A stretch of 64,000 nucleotides of DNA from Chlamydiales bacterium (GTDB lineage: Bacteria; Chlamydiota; Chlamydiia; Chlamydiales; JAAKFR01). Shown in pieces: positions 51,896 to 60,266 of this stretch; the stretch's first letter is position 1; every line of letters starts with the position of its first letter. The DNA is taken from assembly GCA_022601535.1 (NCBI GenBank), contig JAJACK010000003.1, forward strand, positions 62,001 through 126,000. The letters are read 5' to 3'. Below the pieces are notes generated by a model. That model was not told where the DNA came from and searched no databases. It saw nothing but the letters and a program-made list of their open reading frames with translations. The translations under genes and the position numbers were made by a program.

Positions 51896-53025
51896 TTGAG
51901 CGTAAAGAAGCGTTGGCTTGATAAAATTGCTTCTATTGATTCAACGCACTGTTTGATCTCTTCTAATGTTGTCTCCCTAGAAAGGCCGATTCGAATATTT
52001 CCATGGATATAACTAGGAGGACAACTAGTCGCTTCAAGAACATGCGAGATTCTTGAAGCTTTTGAACTACATGCTGAACCAGTTGAGATATAAATCTGTT
52101 GATCAGATAATTTCCCTAAGAGCAGCTCTCCTTCAATATTATCAAAAGAGACATTCACATTTGTACAAATCCGGTGATCAAGATTTTTTGGGCCATTGAT
52201 CTTAACTTGGAAACGGTCTACTAGCTGTGAAAAAAGATAAGCTTGAAGCTCCTTCATCTTTGAAACATGAGATGTATCATACAGTCGCATTGCTTCTCCC
52301 ATTGCAATGATAAAAGCGCTATTTTCTGTTCCAGCCCGGAGGTTCATTTCCTGAGCCCCACCATGAATAAGAGGAGCTAGCTGAAGTTTTTTTGACCGAT
52401 AGAAAAAACCAACTCCTTTAGGAGCATGGAATTTATGACCTGAAAAAGAGGCAAGCGCTACGGGGTAATTTTCAAGATGAAAATCGGTCTTTAGAAAACT
52501 CTGAACAGCATCTGTATGAAAGGGAATCTCTTCTGCAACATCAATCAACTGCTGAAGGGGCTGGATTGTTCCAATCTCACTGTTGACATGTCCAATGGAA
52601 ATAAGAGTGGTCTCAGGCCGAATAGCTTCTTGCAATGTCTCGGGCAAAACAAACCCTTCATCATCGACGTCAAGGTAAGTCACTTCAAAACCTTGTTTTT
52701 CTAAATGCGCACATGTTTTTAAGACTGAAGCGTGTTCAATCTTTGATGTAATTAAATGCCTTCCTTTCTTTTGATATGCGTAGGCCATCCCAATAAGACA
52801 GTAGTTATTCGCTTCTGTTCCAGAACTGACGAAATAAATCTCTGTTTCATCTGCGCCAATTTGATGTGCTATTTGCCGTCGAACCTCCGAAATTTTATCC
52901 GAAGCTTTCTGCCCAAATGCATGGAGAGAAGAGGGGTTTCCAAATAAATCCTCAAATAAAGGAGCCATTGCCTCAAGTGCATTTTTATCGGGTTTTGTTG
53001 TAGAGTTATTGTCTAAATAGATCAT
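51892..53025 (-). CDS. Cysteine desulfurase (NifS/IscS family)
   Basis: The 377-residue fold-type I PLP enzyme has IYLDNNSTTKPD at the N-terminus, HTDAVQSFLK, the PLP lysine in FSGHKFHAPKGVGF and the reactive Cys in STGSACSSKASR. It takes sulphur from cysteine for Fe-S clusters and tRNA thiolation, and could supply the TtcA-like protein. It lies downstream of the 53032-53742 gene with a six-base gap, so it is probably in one operon with brnQ. Confidence 0.94.
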   Translation of the reverse strand: MIYLDNNSTTKPDKNALEAMAPLFEDLFGNPSSLHAFGQKASDKISEVRRQIAHQIGADETEIYFVSSGTEANNYCLIGMAYAYQKKGRHLITSKIEHASVLKTCAHLEKQGFEVTYLDVDDEGFVLPETLQEAIRPETTLISIGHVNSEIGTIQPLQQLIDVAEEIPFHTDAVQSFLKTDFHLENYPVALASFSGHKFHAPKGVGFFYRSKKLQLAPLIHGGAQEMNLRAGTENSAFIIAMGEAMRLYDTSHVSKMKELQAYLFSQLVDRFQVKINGPKNLDHRICTNVNVSFDNIEGELLLGKLSDQQIYISTGSACSSKASRISHVLEATSCPPSYIHGNIRIGLSRETTLEEIKQCVESIEAILSSQRFFTLN

Positions 53026-53031
53026 GCTAGC

Positions 53032-53742
53032 TTAAAAGTTTTTCAATGTTTTATTTTCAAAGACATAGACATTTTTGATCGTTAACTCTCCATTAGAAAA
53101 CTGAGAAGCTAAAAAGCGCCCTTTTTCAATGACAAAATGATTTGCGACATTCATGTAGTTATCTTCACCTACATAGTAAAAATTAAGGCTTGATTTAAAC
53201 CCTAAACGCTTATGCTCAAAAGAATAAGCACTCATAATCAAAGGACATGCAGGTGTTCCTCTCCGATCATTTTTTTGGTAACGAGTCAATAGAATTTCGA
53301 TGTTTTCTTTAGGACAATGGTAAGCATACCCTTCACGATCACGGTATTGAATATAAGGGTTGTTTTGAGAGAGCTGTGAATGTAGCTGCTTCTTTGCCCG
53401 ATTCCGAATATGTTTTTCCCAGAAAAGCTCTACTTCTTTTTCTTTCACTTCATGTTGGTCGAGAATTTCAAGGTATTCAGGAGGAAATATAAAGGTATCA
53501 CGAGAAAGGACTTTTCCTATCTGACACTCTGATGCAGAGCAAACCATCCCAATATCATTGATCAAAATTCCAAGAGCTAAATTAGGATATTTTTTTTTAC
53601 CCAAAGAGTAGGTAGAAACAGCCAAACGGAAAGAATTCAGCGTCCCTTCATTGAGACTTTCAGAGTTTTCTGTTAAGACAAAATGTCCTCCAGTAATGAG
53701 GGTTTGATCTGTGAGCGAATCAACGTAATCATTCTGTTTCAT
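53032..53742 (-). CDS. Conserved-looking protein of unknown function
   Basis: The protein has 236 residues from the ATG at 53742; it overlaps the end of brnQ by 14 bases. There is no signal peptide or membrane helix. KYPNLALGILINDIGMVCS, IFPPEYLEIL, a basic RNRAKKQL stretch and DRRGTPACPLIMSAYSFEHKRLGFKSSLNFYY suggest an enzyme-like alpha/beta protein. I recognise no family. Its position between an amino acid transporter and a cysteine desulfurase hints at amino acid metabolism, without proof. Confidence 0.65.
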   Translation of the reverse strand: MKQNDYVDSLTDQTLITGGHFVLTENSESLNEGTLNSFRLAVSTYSLGKKKYPNLALGILINDIGMVCSASECQIGKVLSRDTFIFPPEYLEILDQHEVKEKEVELFWEKHIRNRAKKQLHSQLSQNNPYIQYRDREGYAYHCPKENIEILLTRYQKNDRRGTPACPLIMSAYSFEHKRLGFKSSLNFYYVGEDNYMNVANHFVIEKGRFLASQFSNGELTIKNVYVFENKTLKNF

Positions 53743-54841
53743 GAAGAGGACTTTCCTGTAACTTGAGTGATGGAACCCTGAGTTTTTTAAATAGAGCAAT
53801 AATTGAAAGGAGTAATAAAAATGGGTACAAGAATCCCATCACGTAAGAGATAAATACAGCCAATTTTTCAAAACCAATCGTCGAAAGAATGTAACTAAAT
53901 AAAACAGAGCCTATAAGGCAAAAATTATAGTTAATTTTCTTCTTAAAAATAGATTGGTGTAAATATTCAGCATAAACAAGAGAGAGTGCCATCGAAGTGG
54001 ATAAAACACTGAGTGAAATAATTGCGAAGACAACATATTTCATCTGCTCTCCATAGATAAGATAGCTGATCGCAGCGAGAAGCTGTGAAGGATCTGTCAA
54101 AAAAAGTTCTTCTGATTTCATGTACCCTATACAAATCATTTCGATATACACGATTGTCAAAAGAAAAACAGCAATGAGAAAGGCGGGATAGACAGATTTA
54201 AACTCAAACTCCTCTTTCTGTTGGTTTTTAAGCAAAGTTATAATAGTTGAAGAGAAGAAAATCGCTGCAACAAAATCCATTGTGCTATAGCCACCAATAA
54301 GTGCTGTATAATAGCCGTTCCAAGTCATATTCCCAACAAATGGACGGTCAAACCCTTGCTTGAAAACATAAATGACCAAACAAAAAAGAGAGAAAAGGAG
54401 GGCTGGGGTGATAAATTTCCCTAAAATGGAGATAAAATAACGCTTCTGACACGTTAAAAAATAGACCAAAACACTGTAGGCAGCGGTATAGAGCCAAATA
54501 GGAGCTTCCCCTCCAATTTGACAAAAAGCACCATAAGAGAGAAGGCTACACCTCGGCCCAGATCCAAGCGGAATCCAACACAAGAGAAAAGTAAAGATCA
54601 ATACCGCACCAAGCCTTTTACCTAGTACGCCAAAAAATTCCTCATAATCGCCTTCAAAAAGCATTCCAATCGTAACCCCGAGAAAGGGAAGCAGTACACC
54701 TGTGACTAAAAAACCTATGATGGTTAGAAGCAAGGAGTGGCTATGGATCCCAGAAAAAAGAGGAAAGACGAGGTTTCCTCCTCCAAAAAACATGGAAAAA
54801 AGGGAAATTCCAACAATAGAAATAGAAAGATATTTTTTCAT
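53729..54841 (-). CDS. brnQ: Branched-chain amino acid transporter BrnQ (LIVCS)
   Basis: The 370-residue protein has about ten to eleven helices. It begins MKKYLSISIVGISLFSMFFGGGNLVFPLFSG with the family FGAGN-like motif. It is shorter than E. coli BrnQ (about 440). It imports Leu, Ile and Val with cations. The ATG is only four bases after the end of a tRNA-like gene on the same strand, so tRNA 3' processing would produce an almost leaderless mRNA. Confidence 0.88.
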   Translation of the reverse strand: MKKYLSISIVGISLFSMFFGGGNLVFPLFSGIHSHSLLLTIIGFLVTGVLLPFLGVTIGMLFEGDYEEFFGVLGKRLGAVLIFTFLLCWIPLGSGPRCSLLSYGAFCQIGGEAPIWLYTAAYSVLVYFLTCQKRYFISILGKFITPALLFSLFCLVIYVFKQGFDRPFVGNMTWNGYYTALIGGYSTMDFVAAIFFSSTIITLLKNQQKEEFEFKSVYPAFLIAVFLLTIVYIEMICIGYMKSEELFLTDPSQLLAAISYLIYGEQMKYVVFAIISLSVLSTSMALSLVYAEYLHQSIFKKKINYNFCLIGSVLFSYILSTIGFEKLAVFISYVMGFLYPFLLLLSIIALFKKLRVPSLKLQESPLHETE

Positions 54842-54845
54842 AACA

Positions 54846-54916
54846 AGCCGGCCAAAGGAATCGAACCAATGTCTGCAAAAAACTCTTTTACTGCTCTACC
54901 ACTAAGCTAAGCCGGC
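54846..54916 (-). tRNA. Atypical tRNA-like gene, identity unclear
   Basis: A 71-base sequence with good acceptor pairing (GCCGGCT/GGCCGGC) and D-arm (GCTT/GAGC), but discriminator T. The anticodon arm is GTAAA-AGAGTTT-TTTGC: there is no U33 before the anticodon, and in-register reading gives AGT. The T-stem has two mismatches (ATTGG/CCTTT) although TTCGATT is intact. It may be a decaying tRNA or a tRNA-like processing signal for brnQ. U73 would fit tRNA-Cys but no GCA anticodon is in register. Confidence 0.55.
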
Positions 54917-55044
54917 AATACTCAAAATTTATATACCCCTCCGTTTTTTAACACAATATAAAGAACGAGAAAATTCTCTAAAAAAATCCATCCCACCAAT
55001 CAAATTGTCACATCCATTTAATATTTAAACATTTATATAAACCC

Positions 55045-55073
55045 TTGTGTCGTTTAAAAAAAACAGATAAAAT
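55045..55073 (+). promoter_or_regulatory. Promoter of the TM2 gene
   Basis: TTGTGT (55045-55050), 17 bases, TAAAAT (55068-55073), six bases, ATG at 55080. A GGAG lies two bases from the ATG, too close to act normally. Confidence 0.45.
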
Positions 55074-55079
55074 GGAGAC

Positions 55080-55289
55080 ATGGACCAACCTCGTAATGTA
55101 AATTGGGTTTTATGCCTTCTTATGTCGATTTTCTTTGGAGTCTTGGGGATTGACCGCTTCATCATGGGCCATGTCTGGCTGGGGATCTTGAAATTGATCA
55201 CAGGCGGATTTGGTGGAATTTGGTGGGTAATCGATATCATTTTGATCGCTACCCATTATAAATTCAAGAATGTCAACTGGGAAGAGTAG
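55080..55289 (+). CDS. TM2-domain membrane protein
   Basis: The 69-residue protein has two helices separated by GVLGIDRFIMGHVWLGILKL and TGGFGGIWWVIDI, the TM2 domain signature. It is a small inner-membrane protein of unknown role, often near stress or redox genes. It is monocistronic. Confidence 0.88.
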   Translation: MDQPRNVNWVLCLLMSIFFGVLGIDRFIMGHVWLGILKLITGGFGGIWWVIDIILIATHYKFKNVNWEE

Positions 55290-55296
55290 CTCTCTA

Positions 55297-56247
55297 CTAA
55301 TTCTCTAAGTTGAATGTGAGATGAATCGGTAGTCTTTGATCAATTTTAAAAGAGATCAGAAAATCCGCACCCCAATAGCTTTCATCCGCAGCTAAGGGAA
55401 TGATCTCCATTTTTCCAAACCCTTCTCTAGCAACGACCTCTACCCTTCCTTTTTCTCCTAGAAGTTCAAAAGGAAGAGCTGGACCTTCAAACCGGTCGAG
55501 CGATTTAGGGGTCAGTCTTTGCAGTTTGTCGACTAGACACGCTTCTCCTTTTCCAAAAATAGAAAAGCGAAGCTCTTTTTCAAGCCCTGTCCCCTCAAAT
55601 GTGCACGCTGTCTCAAGGGAATTACCGTATAATTTTTGTCGGACATTCATCCAAACAGCACTAAATCCTGAGTCTTGCAGCGATTTAAATCCTGTATCTC
55701 TATGACTTGGAGAGGAAAGTCGCGTGTGATAAGAGAGCTCAAATCCATCCCCTTCCCAGCGGTACGATGTGTTTGTAGCTCGTCCTGCTAAACCAAATCC
55801 ACTACACTCCCAAATAGGTGGAAGCTGCGGTCCAAAGTTGATGATTCCTGCATCCCCTGAAGTGATCACTCCCATTCCACTTTTGCACCCTGTTCCAGTA
55901 CAAAGGATCGTTGCATTTTCTTTTCGAAAATTGACAAATCCCAAGCTTTGATTCACAAACGGGTTGTAGATGTGATTGGGAAGGCCAACTTCTTTAAAGA
56001 ATTCGAGATTCGCAACATTGAGCTGATCACGAGTGCACCCTTTTTCCTGCAAAAAGAGTGAATAGATAGGAGCTTCGGCATGATCAAGCGTTGCTTTTTG
56101 CCAGCTTGCCATCTTCTTTGCAATCTGAGTCTTTCCTAGCTTGTGCAAAACCCGTCCAAGCCTAGCGTGTTCCAAAGGATAGGGCAAAGCCCCCCAAGGA
56201 AAAAAAGAGCGGCCGAAAAAATAGACCGCTCCTGACTCGTCTTGCAT
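55297..56247 (-). CDS. Conserved chlamydial protein (CT266-like position), start uncertain
   Basis: The protein has 316 residues from the ATG at 56247. The middle has NFGPQLPPIWECSGFGLAGRATN and several beta-rich blocks, typical of a carbohydrate-binding or glycosidase-like beta-sandwich, but no catalytic motif is evident. The frame stays open 25 codons further upstream (ILELAEHEIAQITEVLECE) with protein-like sequence and no ATG/GTG/TTG. An ATT at 56322 has AAGAGG six bases before it. In Chlamydia a hypothetical gene (CT266) adjoins the IHF gene in the same way, from memory. Confidence 0.7.
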   Translation of the reverse strand: MQDESGAVYFFGRSFFPWGALPYPLEHARLGRVLHKLGKTQIAKKMASWQKATLDHAEAPIYSLFLQEKGCTRDQLNVANLEFFKEVGLPNHIYNPFVNQSLGFVNFRKENATILCTGTGCKSGMGVITSGDAGIINFGPQLPPIWECSGFGLAGRATNTSYRWEGDGFELSYHTRLSSPSHRDTGFKSLQDSGFSAVWMNVRQKLYGNSLETACTFEGTGLEKELRFSIFGKGEACLVDKLQRLTPKSLDRFEGPALPFELLGEKGRVEVVAREGFGKMEIIPLAADESYWGADFLISFKIDQRLPIHLTFNLEN

Positions 56248-56332
56248 TAAACCTAAATCGCTTACCTCACATTCAAGAACTTCGGTGATCTGGGCGATTT
56301 CATGTTCTGCTAACTCAAGAATTGATAACCTC

Positions 56333-56626
56333 TTAGTTTCCCTTTTCGATCAAGCGACGCATTTTCTTGCCAGGAGTGAACTTTACGGCTCTCCTTGCTG
56401 GGATGTGAATCGGCACTGATGCATTTTTAGGATTACGTCCAATTTTTGGCTTTCTCTGAACAACTTGCAATACACCAAAATCACGGAACTCGAGACGATC
56501 TCCTCTTGATAGTGCATCTGTCATTTCATCCAAAAAGTTTTGGATTACAGTGCGTACATGATTTGGGTGAATCCCGTGATCTTGTGAAATTCTGTTGATT
56601 AGCTTTTTCTTTGTCATTGTAGCCAT
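56333..56626 (-). CDS. IHF/HU-family DNA-binding protein
   Basis: The protein has 97 residues from the ATG at 56626, eight bases after a perfect AGGAGG. MTKKKLINRISQDHGI, LEFRDFGVLQVVQRKPKIGRNPKNA (the DNA-intercalating beta arm with GRNP) and a basic tail define the family. It bends DNA and organises the nucleoid. Chlamydia has one such himD/ihfA gene. It is followed after ten bases by the CT266-like gene. Confidence 0.95.
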   Translation of the reverse strand: MATMTKKKLINRISQDHGIHPNHVRTVIQNFLDEMTDALSRGDRLEFRDFGVLQVVQRKPKIGRNPKNASVPIHIPARRAVKFTPGKKMRRLIEKGN

Positions 56627-56756
56627 AAATACTGCCTCCTGGTTCAAACGGTTATCCGACTATAGATACCATACTTTGTTGATTTATAGCTGTATAATAG
56701 CACTCGCCAAATTCGTTTCAAGCGAATTTTTAAAAAAAGATGATTTTCTTTTGTTT

Positions 56757-58001
56757 TCACTCTATAGAAATGACCATTTTTTTCTTTTTGCCAACTTGCA
56801 AAAGAAGAAATTTTTGATCAATCAAGTGGTTTTTTTCGATTACAAAATGCTCATCTGTCACTTTCTTGTTGTTCACATATGCACCTCCATTTTTAATCAA
56901 ACGGCGCGCTTCCCCGCGCGATGTGAGCAAGTTTGTTTCGAGATAGAGGTCGATCAATTTTTTTCCTATAACACCATCTAGAGCAAATGTTTTACTCGGC
57001 AATTCCTTAGAGAGAACTGTAAGCACTTCCCCACTCAATTCGGTTTCCATTCCAGGTTTTGCAGCTTTTGTAATTTCACGTGCACTTTTCAATCCTTCTT
57101 CACCATGCACAATACGTGTCACCTCTTCAGCGAGCCGTTTTTGCCCATAGTTTGGCTCTCCTATTTTTGATTCAATTTCAGCAATCTCTTCGAGTTCAAG
57201 GAAAGTGAGCATTCGCAATAGCTTTGGTAGATCAGCATCGGGCAGCCTATAGAAGTATTGATAAAAATCGTATGGAGAGAGACGGTCGGGGTTGAGCCAA
57301 ATCGTCCCCTCTTCACTCTTCCCAAATTTCTTTCCATCACTTCTTGTCATCAATGGAAATGTCAAGCCATGGACACTGACACCGCGCACCTTCCGCACAA
57401 GTTCACACCCCGCTACGATATTCCCCCACTGATCAGACCCTCCCATTTGAAGTGTGACACCATGGTGGTCATGGAGATGAAGAAAATCGTATCCTTGAAG
57501 AAGTTGATAGCTAAATTCTGTTAAACTCAACCCTTCTTCTGAATTGAGCCGAGCCTTTACACTCTCTTTTGAGAGCATCACTCCCATGCGAAAATGCTTT
57601 CCCACATCGCGTAAAAACTCAATCAGTCCAAATTCTTTAAACCAGTCGTAGTTATTGAGGATTGTGACATTATCTTTTAATACGGCTTCAAGTGATCCCC
57701 GAATCCCCTTTAAGTTGTGTTCAATCGTTGTATGATCAAGAAGATTTCTTTCGACACTCTTTCCAGAAGGATCACCTACCATTCCCGTCGCACCACCAAC
57801 GAGCGCGATGGTCTTATGACCATAACGCTTTAACCACGCAAGTCCCATGATCGCCACAAGATTTCCAATGTGCAAACTATCGGCTGTTGGATCGAAACCA
57901 ACATAACAGGTGAGTGGCTTATCAAAAGCATCATGAAGCTCGTCGCCCGTCATTGCGTCGATAAACCCCCTTTCCTCTAAAACAGTCAAAACATTGTTCA
58001 C
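56757..58001 (-). CDS. tyrS: Tyrosyl-tRNA synthetase
   Basis: The protein has 414 residues with a GTG start (AAGGAA upstream). The HIGH motif is HIGNL, the tyrosine-binding region is GGATGMVGDPSGK, QMGGSDQWGN is intact and the KMSKS motif is KFGKS. A C-terminal S4 RNA-binding domain (residues about 350-410) is present. It charges tRNA-Tyr; one tRNA-Tyr gene is at 27669-27751. It is monocistronic. Confidence 0.97.
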   Translation of the reverse strand: MNNVLTVLEERGFIDAMTGDELHDAFDKPLTCYVGFDPTADSLHIGNLVAIMGLAWLKRYGHKTIALVGGATGMVGDPSGKSVERNLLDHTTIEHNLKGIRGSLEAVLKDNVTILNNYDWFKEFGLIEFLRDVGKHFRMGVMLSKESVKARLNSEEGLSLTEFSYQLLQGYDFLHLHDHHGVTLQMGGSDQWGNIVAGCELVRKVRGVSVHGLTFPLMTRSDGKKFGKSEEGTIWLNPDRLSPYDFYQYFYRLPDADLPKLLRMLTFLELEEIAEIESKIGEPNYGQKRLAEEVTRIVHGEEGLKSAREITKAAKPGMETELSGEVLTVLSKELPSKTFALDGVIGKKLIDLYLETNLLTSRGEARRLIKNGGAYVNNKKVTDEHFVIEKNHLIDQKFLLLQVGKKKKMVISIE

Positions 58002-58076
58002 TTAAGATTCCTTCTTTCAAATAAAACTGAAATGAATATAATAGCGGGTGGACGAATAAGAATAAAGGAGTGAATC

Positions 58077-58373
58077 ATGGGTGGACCAATACAAGAGCGA
58101 CCGACTAATTATGACGCAATGGTTGCAAAATTAGAAGATGCAGATAGACAAGCTGCTGCAAGAGTTGTTGGAAAAGAGAAAGCTGGAGATGTTGTTCAAG
58201 CTCTGTTGACTGGGAATGTAAACGAGACAACTCAAGAGGAAATGAAGAGCCGCTCACTCGAAAGGCGGTATCAAGCTCAAACACCTGTTAGCAACCCTGC
58301 AATTGTAGCAAACCCTCAAACAGCTGCTGTACAAAAGATTGCTGGGCACATCTTCGGAACCCCTGCTGCTTAA
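58077..58373 (+). CDS. Small soluble protein, unknown
   Basis: The 98-residue protein has an AAAGGAG ribosome site. A TATAAT (58037-58042) about 35 bases upstream makes this an ordinary leadered gene. The sequence is polar, Ala/Gln/Glu-rich and probably helical (AMVAKLEDADRQAAARVVGKEKAGDVVQ). No signal peptide, membrane helix or family is recognised. Its end overlaps the convergent Nif3-like gene by four bases. Confidence 0.6.
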   Translation: MGGPIQERPTNYDAMVAKLEDADRQAAARVVGKEKAGDVVQALLTGNVNETTQEEMKSRSLERRYQAQTPVSNPAIVANPQTAAVQKIAGHIFGTPAA

Positions 58374-59125
58374 AACGGGTTTTCAATATCGATGAAGGGG
58401 CATGGAATTTTGAAGTGCTCCTCAAGAAATTTTCCAAGCGCTTTTGGTCCAATTCTTTCTGTTGCACTGTGACCAAGCGCTAGGAAATGAATTTTCTCTT
58501 CTTTTGCAATACTCCACGCCGGCTCATCAAAATTTCCCGTAATAAAGCAGTCGACACCCGCTTTGGCCGCTGTTTTGAGATCTCTCCATGCTCCACCTGA
58601 AATAAGGGCTGCTGAACGCACTCGCTTACACCCTCCTTTTGAAACAGTGGCGACATGGTTGTAGTACGCTTCTACTTTTGCAATAAATGCATCGATCTCA
58701 AGCTCTGGAAATGTTCCTTTCACCCCAATGGCTGACTCACCCCTTGCTCCAAAGGGACAAAGCTCACTCCACCCCATTTCAGCTGCTGCACACCAATTAT
58801 TTCCCACTTCTTTATGTGCATCGAGAGGGAGGTGATAACCAAAAAGGGAAATCTCATTGTCGAGTAGGAGTTTGAGCTTTTTTTTCATCGTCCCTTCTAC
58901 CCGCTGCGCATCTCCTTTCCAAAACAGCCCGTGATGGACAATCAGCGCATCGATATTTTGGCAGATCGCCTCTTCAATTGTCTCGAGATTTGCCGATACC
59001 GCAGTCGCGGCTCTCTCAACTACCTTTTTTCCCTCAACTTGAAGTCCATTAGGACAATAGTCGGAAATGGCAGAAGGATCCAAATAGGTCTCTAAAAAAC
59101 GTGTGAGTTCTTCTTGTTCAATCAT
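58370..59125 (-). CDS. Nif3-like dinuclear metal-centre protein (DUF34)
   Basis: The protein has 251 residues from the ATG at 59125. SDYCPNGLQVEG, the metal ligands IDALIVHHGLFWKG, the central GYHLPLDAHKEVGNN and a late ALGHSATER are the Nif3/GTP cyclohydrolase I type 2-like signature. It forms hexamers with two metals per subunit and its role is unresolved. It is divergent from rpiA. It also occurs in Chlamydia near groEL/pepF (CT108), from memory. Confidence 0.92.
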   Translation of the reverse strand: MIEQEELTRFLETYLDPSAISDYCPNGLQVEGKKVVERAATAVSANLETIEEAICQNIDALIVHHGLFWKGDAQRVEGTMKKKLKLLLDNEISLFGYHLPLDAHKEVGNNWCAAAEMGWSELCPFGARGESAIGVKGTFPELEIDAFIAKVEAYYNHVATVSKGGCKRVRSAALISGGAWRDLKTAAKAGVDCFITGNFDEPAWSIAKEEKIHFLALGHSATERIGPKALGKFLEEHFKIPCPFIDIENPF

Positions 59126-59153
59126 TGACTTGGGATTGAGTATGCCGTATATA
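59125..59153 (+). promoter_or_regulatory. Strong promoter abutting the rpiA start
   Basis: TTGACT (59125-59130), 17 bases, TATATA (59148-59153), then eight bases (GATTTTTT) to the ATG at 59162. No ribosome site can exist in the transcript. The -35 overlaps the start codon of the divergent Nif3-like gene. Confidence 0.65.
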
Positions 59154-59161
59154 GATTTTTT

Positions 59162-59839
59162 ATGAAACCTCAAGATGCACTCAAAAAAGCAGTCGGTGAA
59201 AAAGCGGCCAACCTTATTGAAGATGGAATGCTCGTTGGCCTGGGAACTGGATCAACCGCTGCTTTTTTTATCAAACATCTGATCGAGCGGGTCAAAGGAG
59301 GACTTTCCATCAAAGCTGTCTCCTCCTCAATCGCCTCTGCTAAGCAAGCGCGCGAAGGAGGAATTGAAGTGTTGGAAATGGATGAGGTCACCTCGATTGA
59401 TCTCACAATCGATGGTGCCGATGAGATCGACCCTCAAAACCGGATGATCAAGGGAGGAGGTGGTGCTCATGTACGTGAAAAAATCATCGCATCGACAAGC
59501 AAACAGATGGTTGTGATTGTCGATGAGAGTAAAATGGTCGATGTCCTTGGAAGCTTCGGTCTTCCTGTTGAAATCCTCCCCTATGGCTATCATGCCACCA
59601 TCGCAAAGATTGAAAAGCTAGGATACCGAGGAAAACTTCGGATGAAAGAGAGCGCTCTACACCTCACAGATAATGGAAACTACCTCTATGACATCCATGA
59701 GCCAAAGCAATTTCCCCATCCAGAAAACGATCACACAATCATCAATAATCTTCCCGGTGTTGTTGATACCGGATTTTTCTTTAACCTTCCCGTCAAGGTG
59801 TTGGTTGGATATCAAAATGGAACCGTTGATTTTAGGTAA
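59162..59839 (+). CDS. rpiA: Ribose-5-phosphate isomerase A
   Basis: The 225-residue protein has GLGTGSTAAFFIKHL (phosphate loop), DLTIDGADEID (catalytic Asp residues) and MIKGGGGAHVREKI (catalytic Glu/Lys region). It interconverts ribose- and ribulose-5-phosphate in the pentose phosphate pathway, complementing rpe at 49649. It is probably the first gene of a transcript with the DUF151 and HPr genes (spacing 3 bases, then 4). Confidence 0.97.
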   Translation: MKPQDALKKAVGEKAANLIEDGMLVGLGTGSTAAFFIKHLIERVKGGLSIKAVSSSIASAKQAREGGIEVLEMDEVTSIDLTIDGADEIDPQNRMIKGGGGAHVREKIIASTSKQMVVIVDESKMVDVLGSFGLPVEILPYGYHATIAKIEKLGYRGKLRMKESALHLTDNGNYLYDIHEPKQFPHPENDHTIINNLPGVVDTGFFFNLPVKVLVGYQNGTVDFR

Positions 59840-59842
59840 ATT

Positions 59843-60262
59843 ATGGAAGAAACTTTAGAACTGATTCCGATACAGTTTGACAAAATGCTCCAATCGAGCT
59901 CATACACGTGTGTTGTGCTTGGAAATGATGAGAAGAAATTTGCTATCTACACAGCTCCTATCACAGGAAAAGCGATGCAAAGCTACCTCACAAAGACAGA
60001 AAAACCGCGCCCTTTAACACACGATTTAATTAAACAACTTTTTAATGGGCTAGAAATCAAAGTCAAACAAGTTGTAATCAATGATTTACAAGACACTGTC
60101 TATTTTGCCCGACTTTTTTTAGAGCAAAAAATTCACGACATTTTGCATATTGTGGAAGTCGATGCAAGACCGAGTGACTGTATTACAATGGCACTGATCT
60201 ACCGAGTTCCTATTTTTTGCACTCGCAATGTCTTCGAAAAAGCAATTGATTATGCAGAGTAA
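59843..60262 (+). CDS. DUF151 bifunctional-nuclease family protein
   Basis: The 139-residue protein has CVVLGNDEKKFAIYTAPITGKAMQSYL, RPLTHDLIKQLFNGLEIKVKQVVINDL and VDARPSDCITMALIYRVPIFCT. These are the DUF151/BFN blocks, including the conserved DARPSDai motif. Plant homologues have RNase and DNase activity; the bacterial role is not established. It starts three bases after rpiA. Confidence 0.88.
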   Translation: MEETLELIPIQFDKMLQSSSYTCVVLGNDEKKFAIYTAPITGKAMQSYLTKTEKPRPLTHDLIKQLFNGLEIKVKQVVINDLQDTVYFARLFLEQKIHDILHIVEVDARPSDCITMALIYRVPIFCTRNVFEKAIDYAE

Positions 60263-60266
60263 TGCT

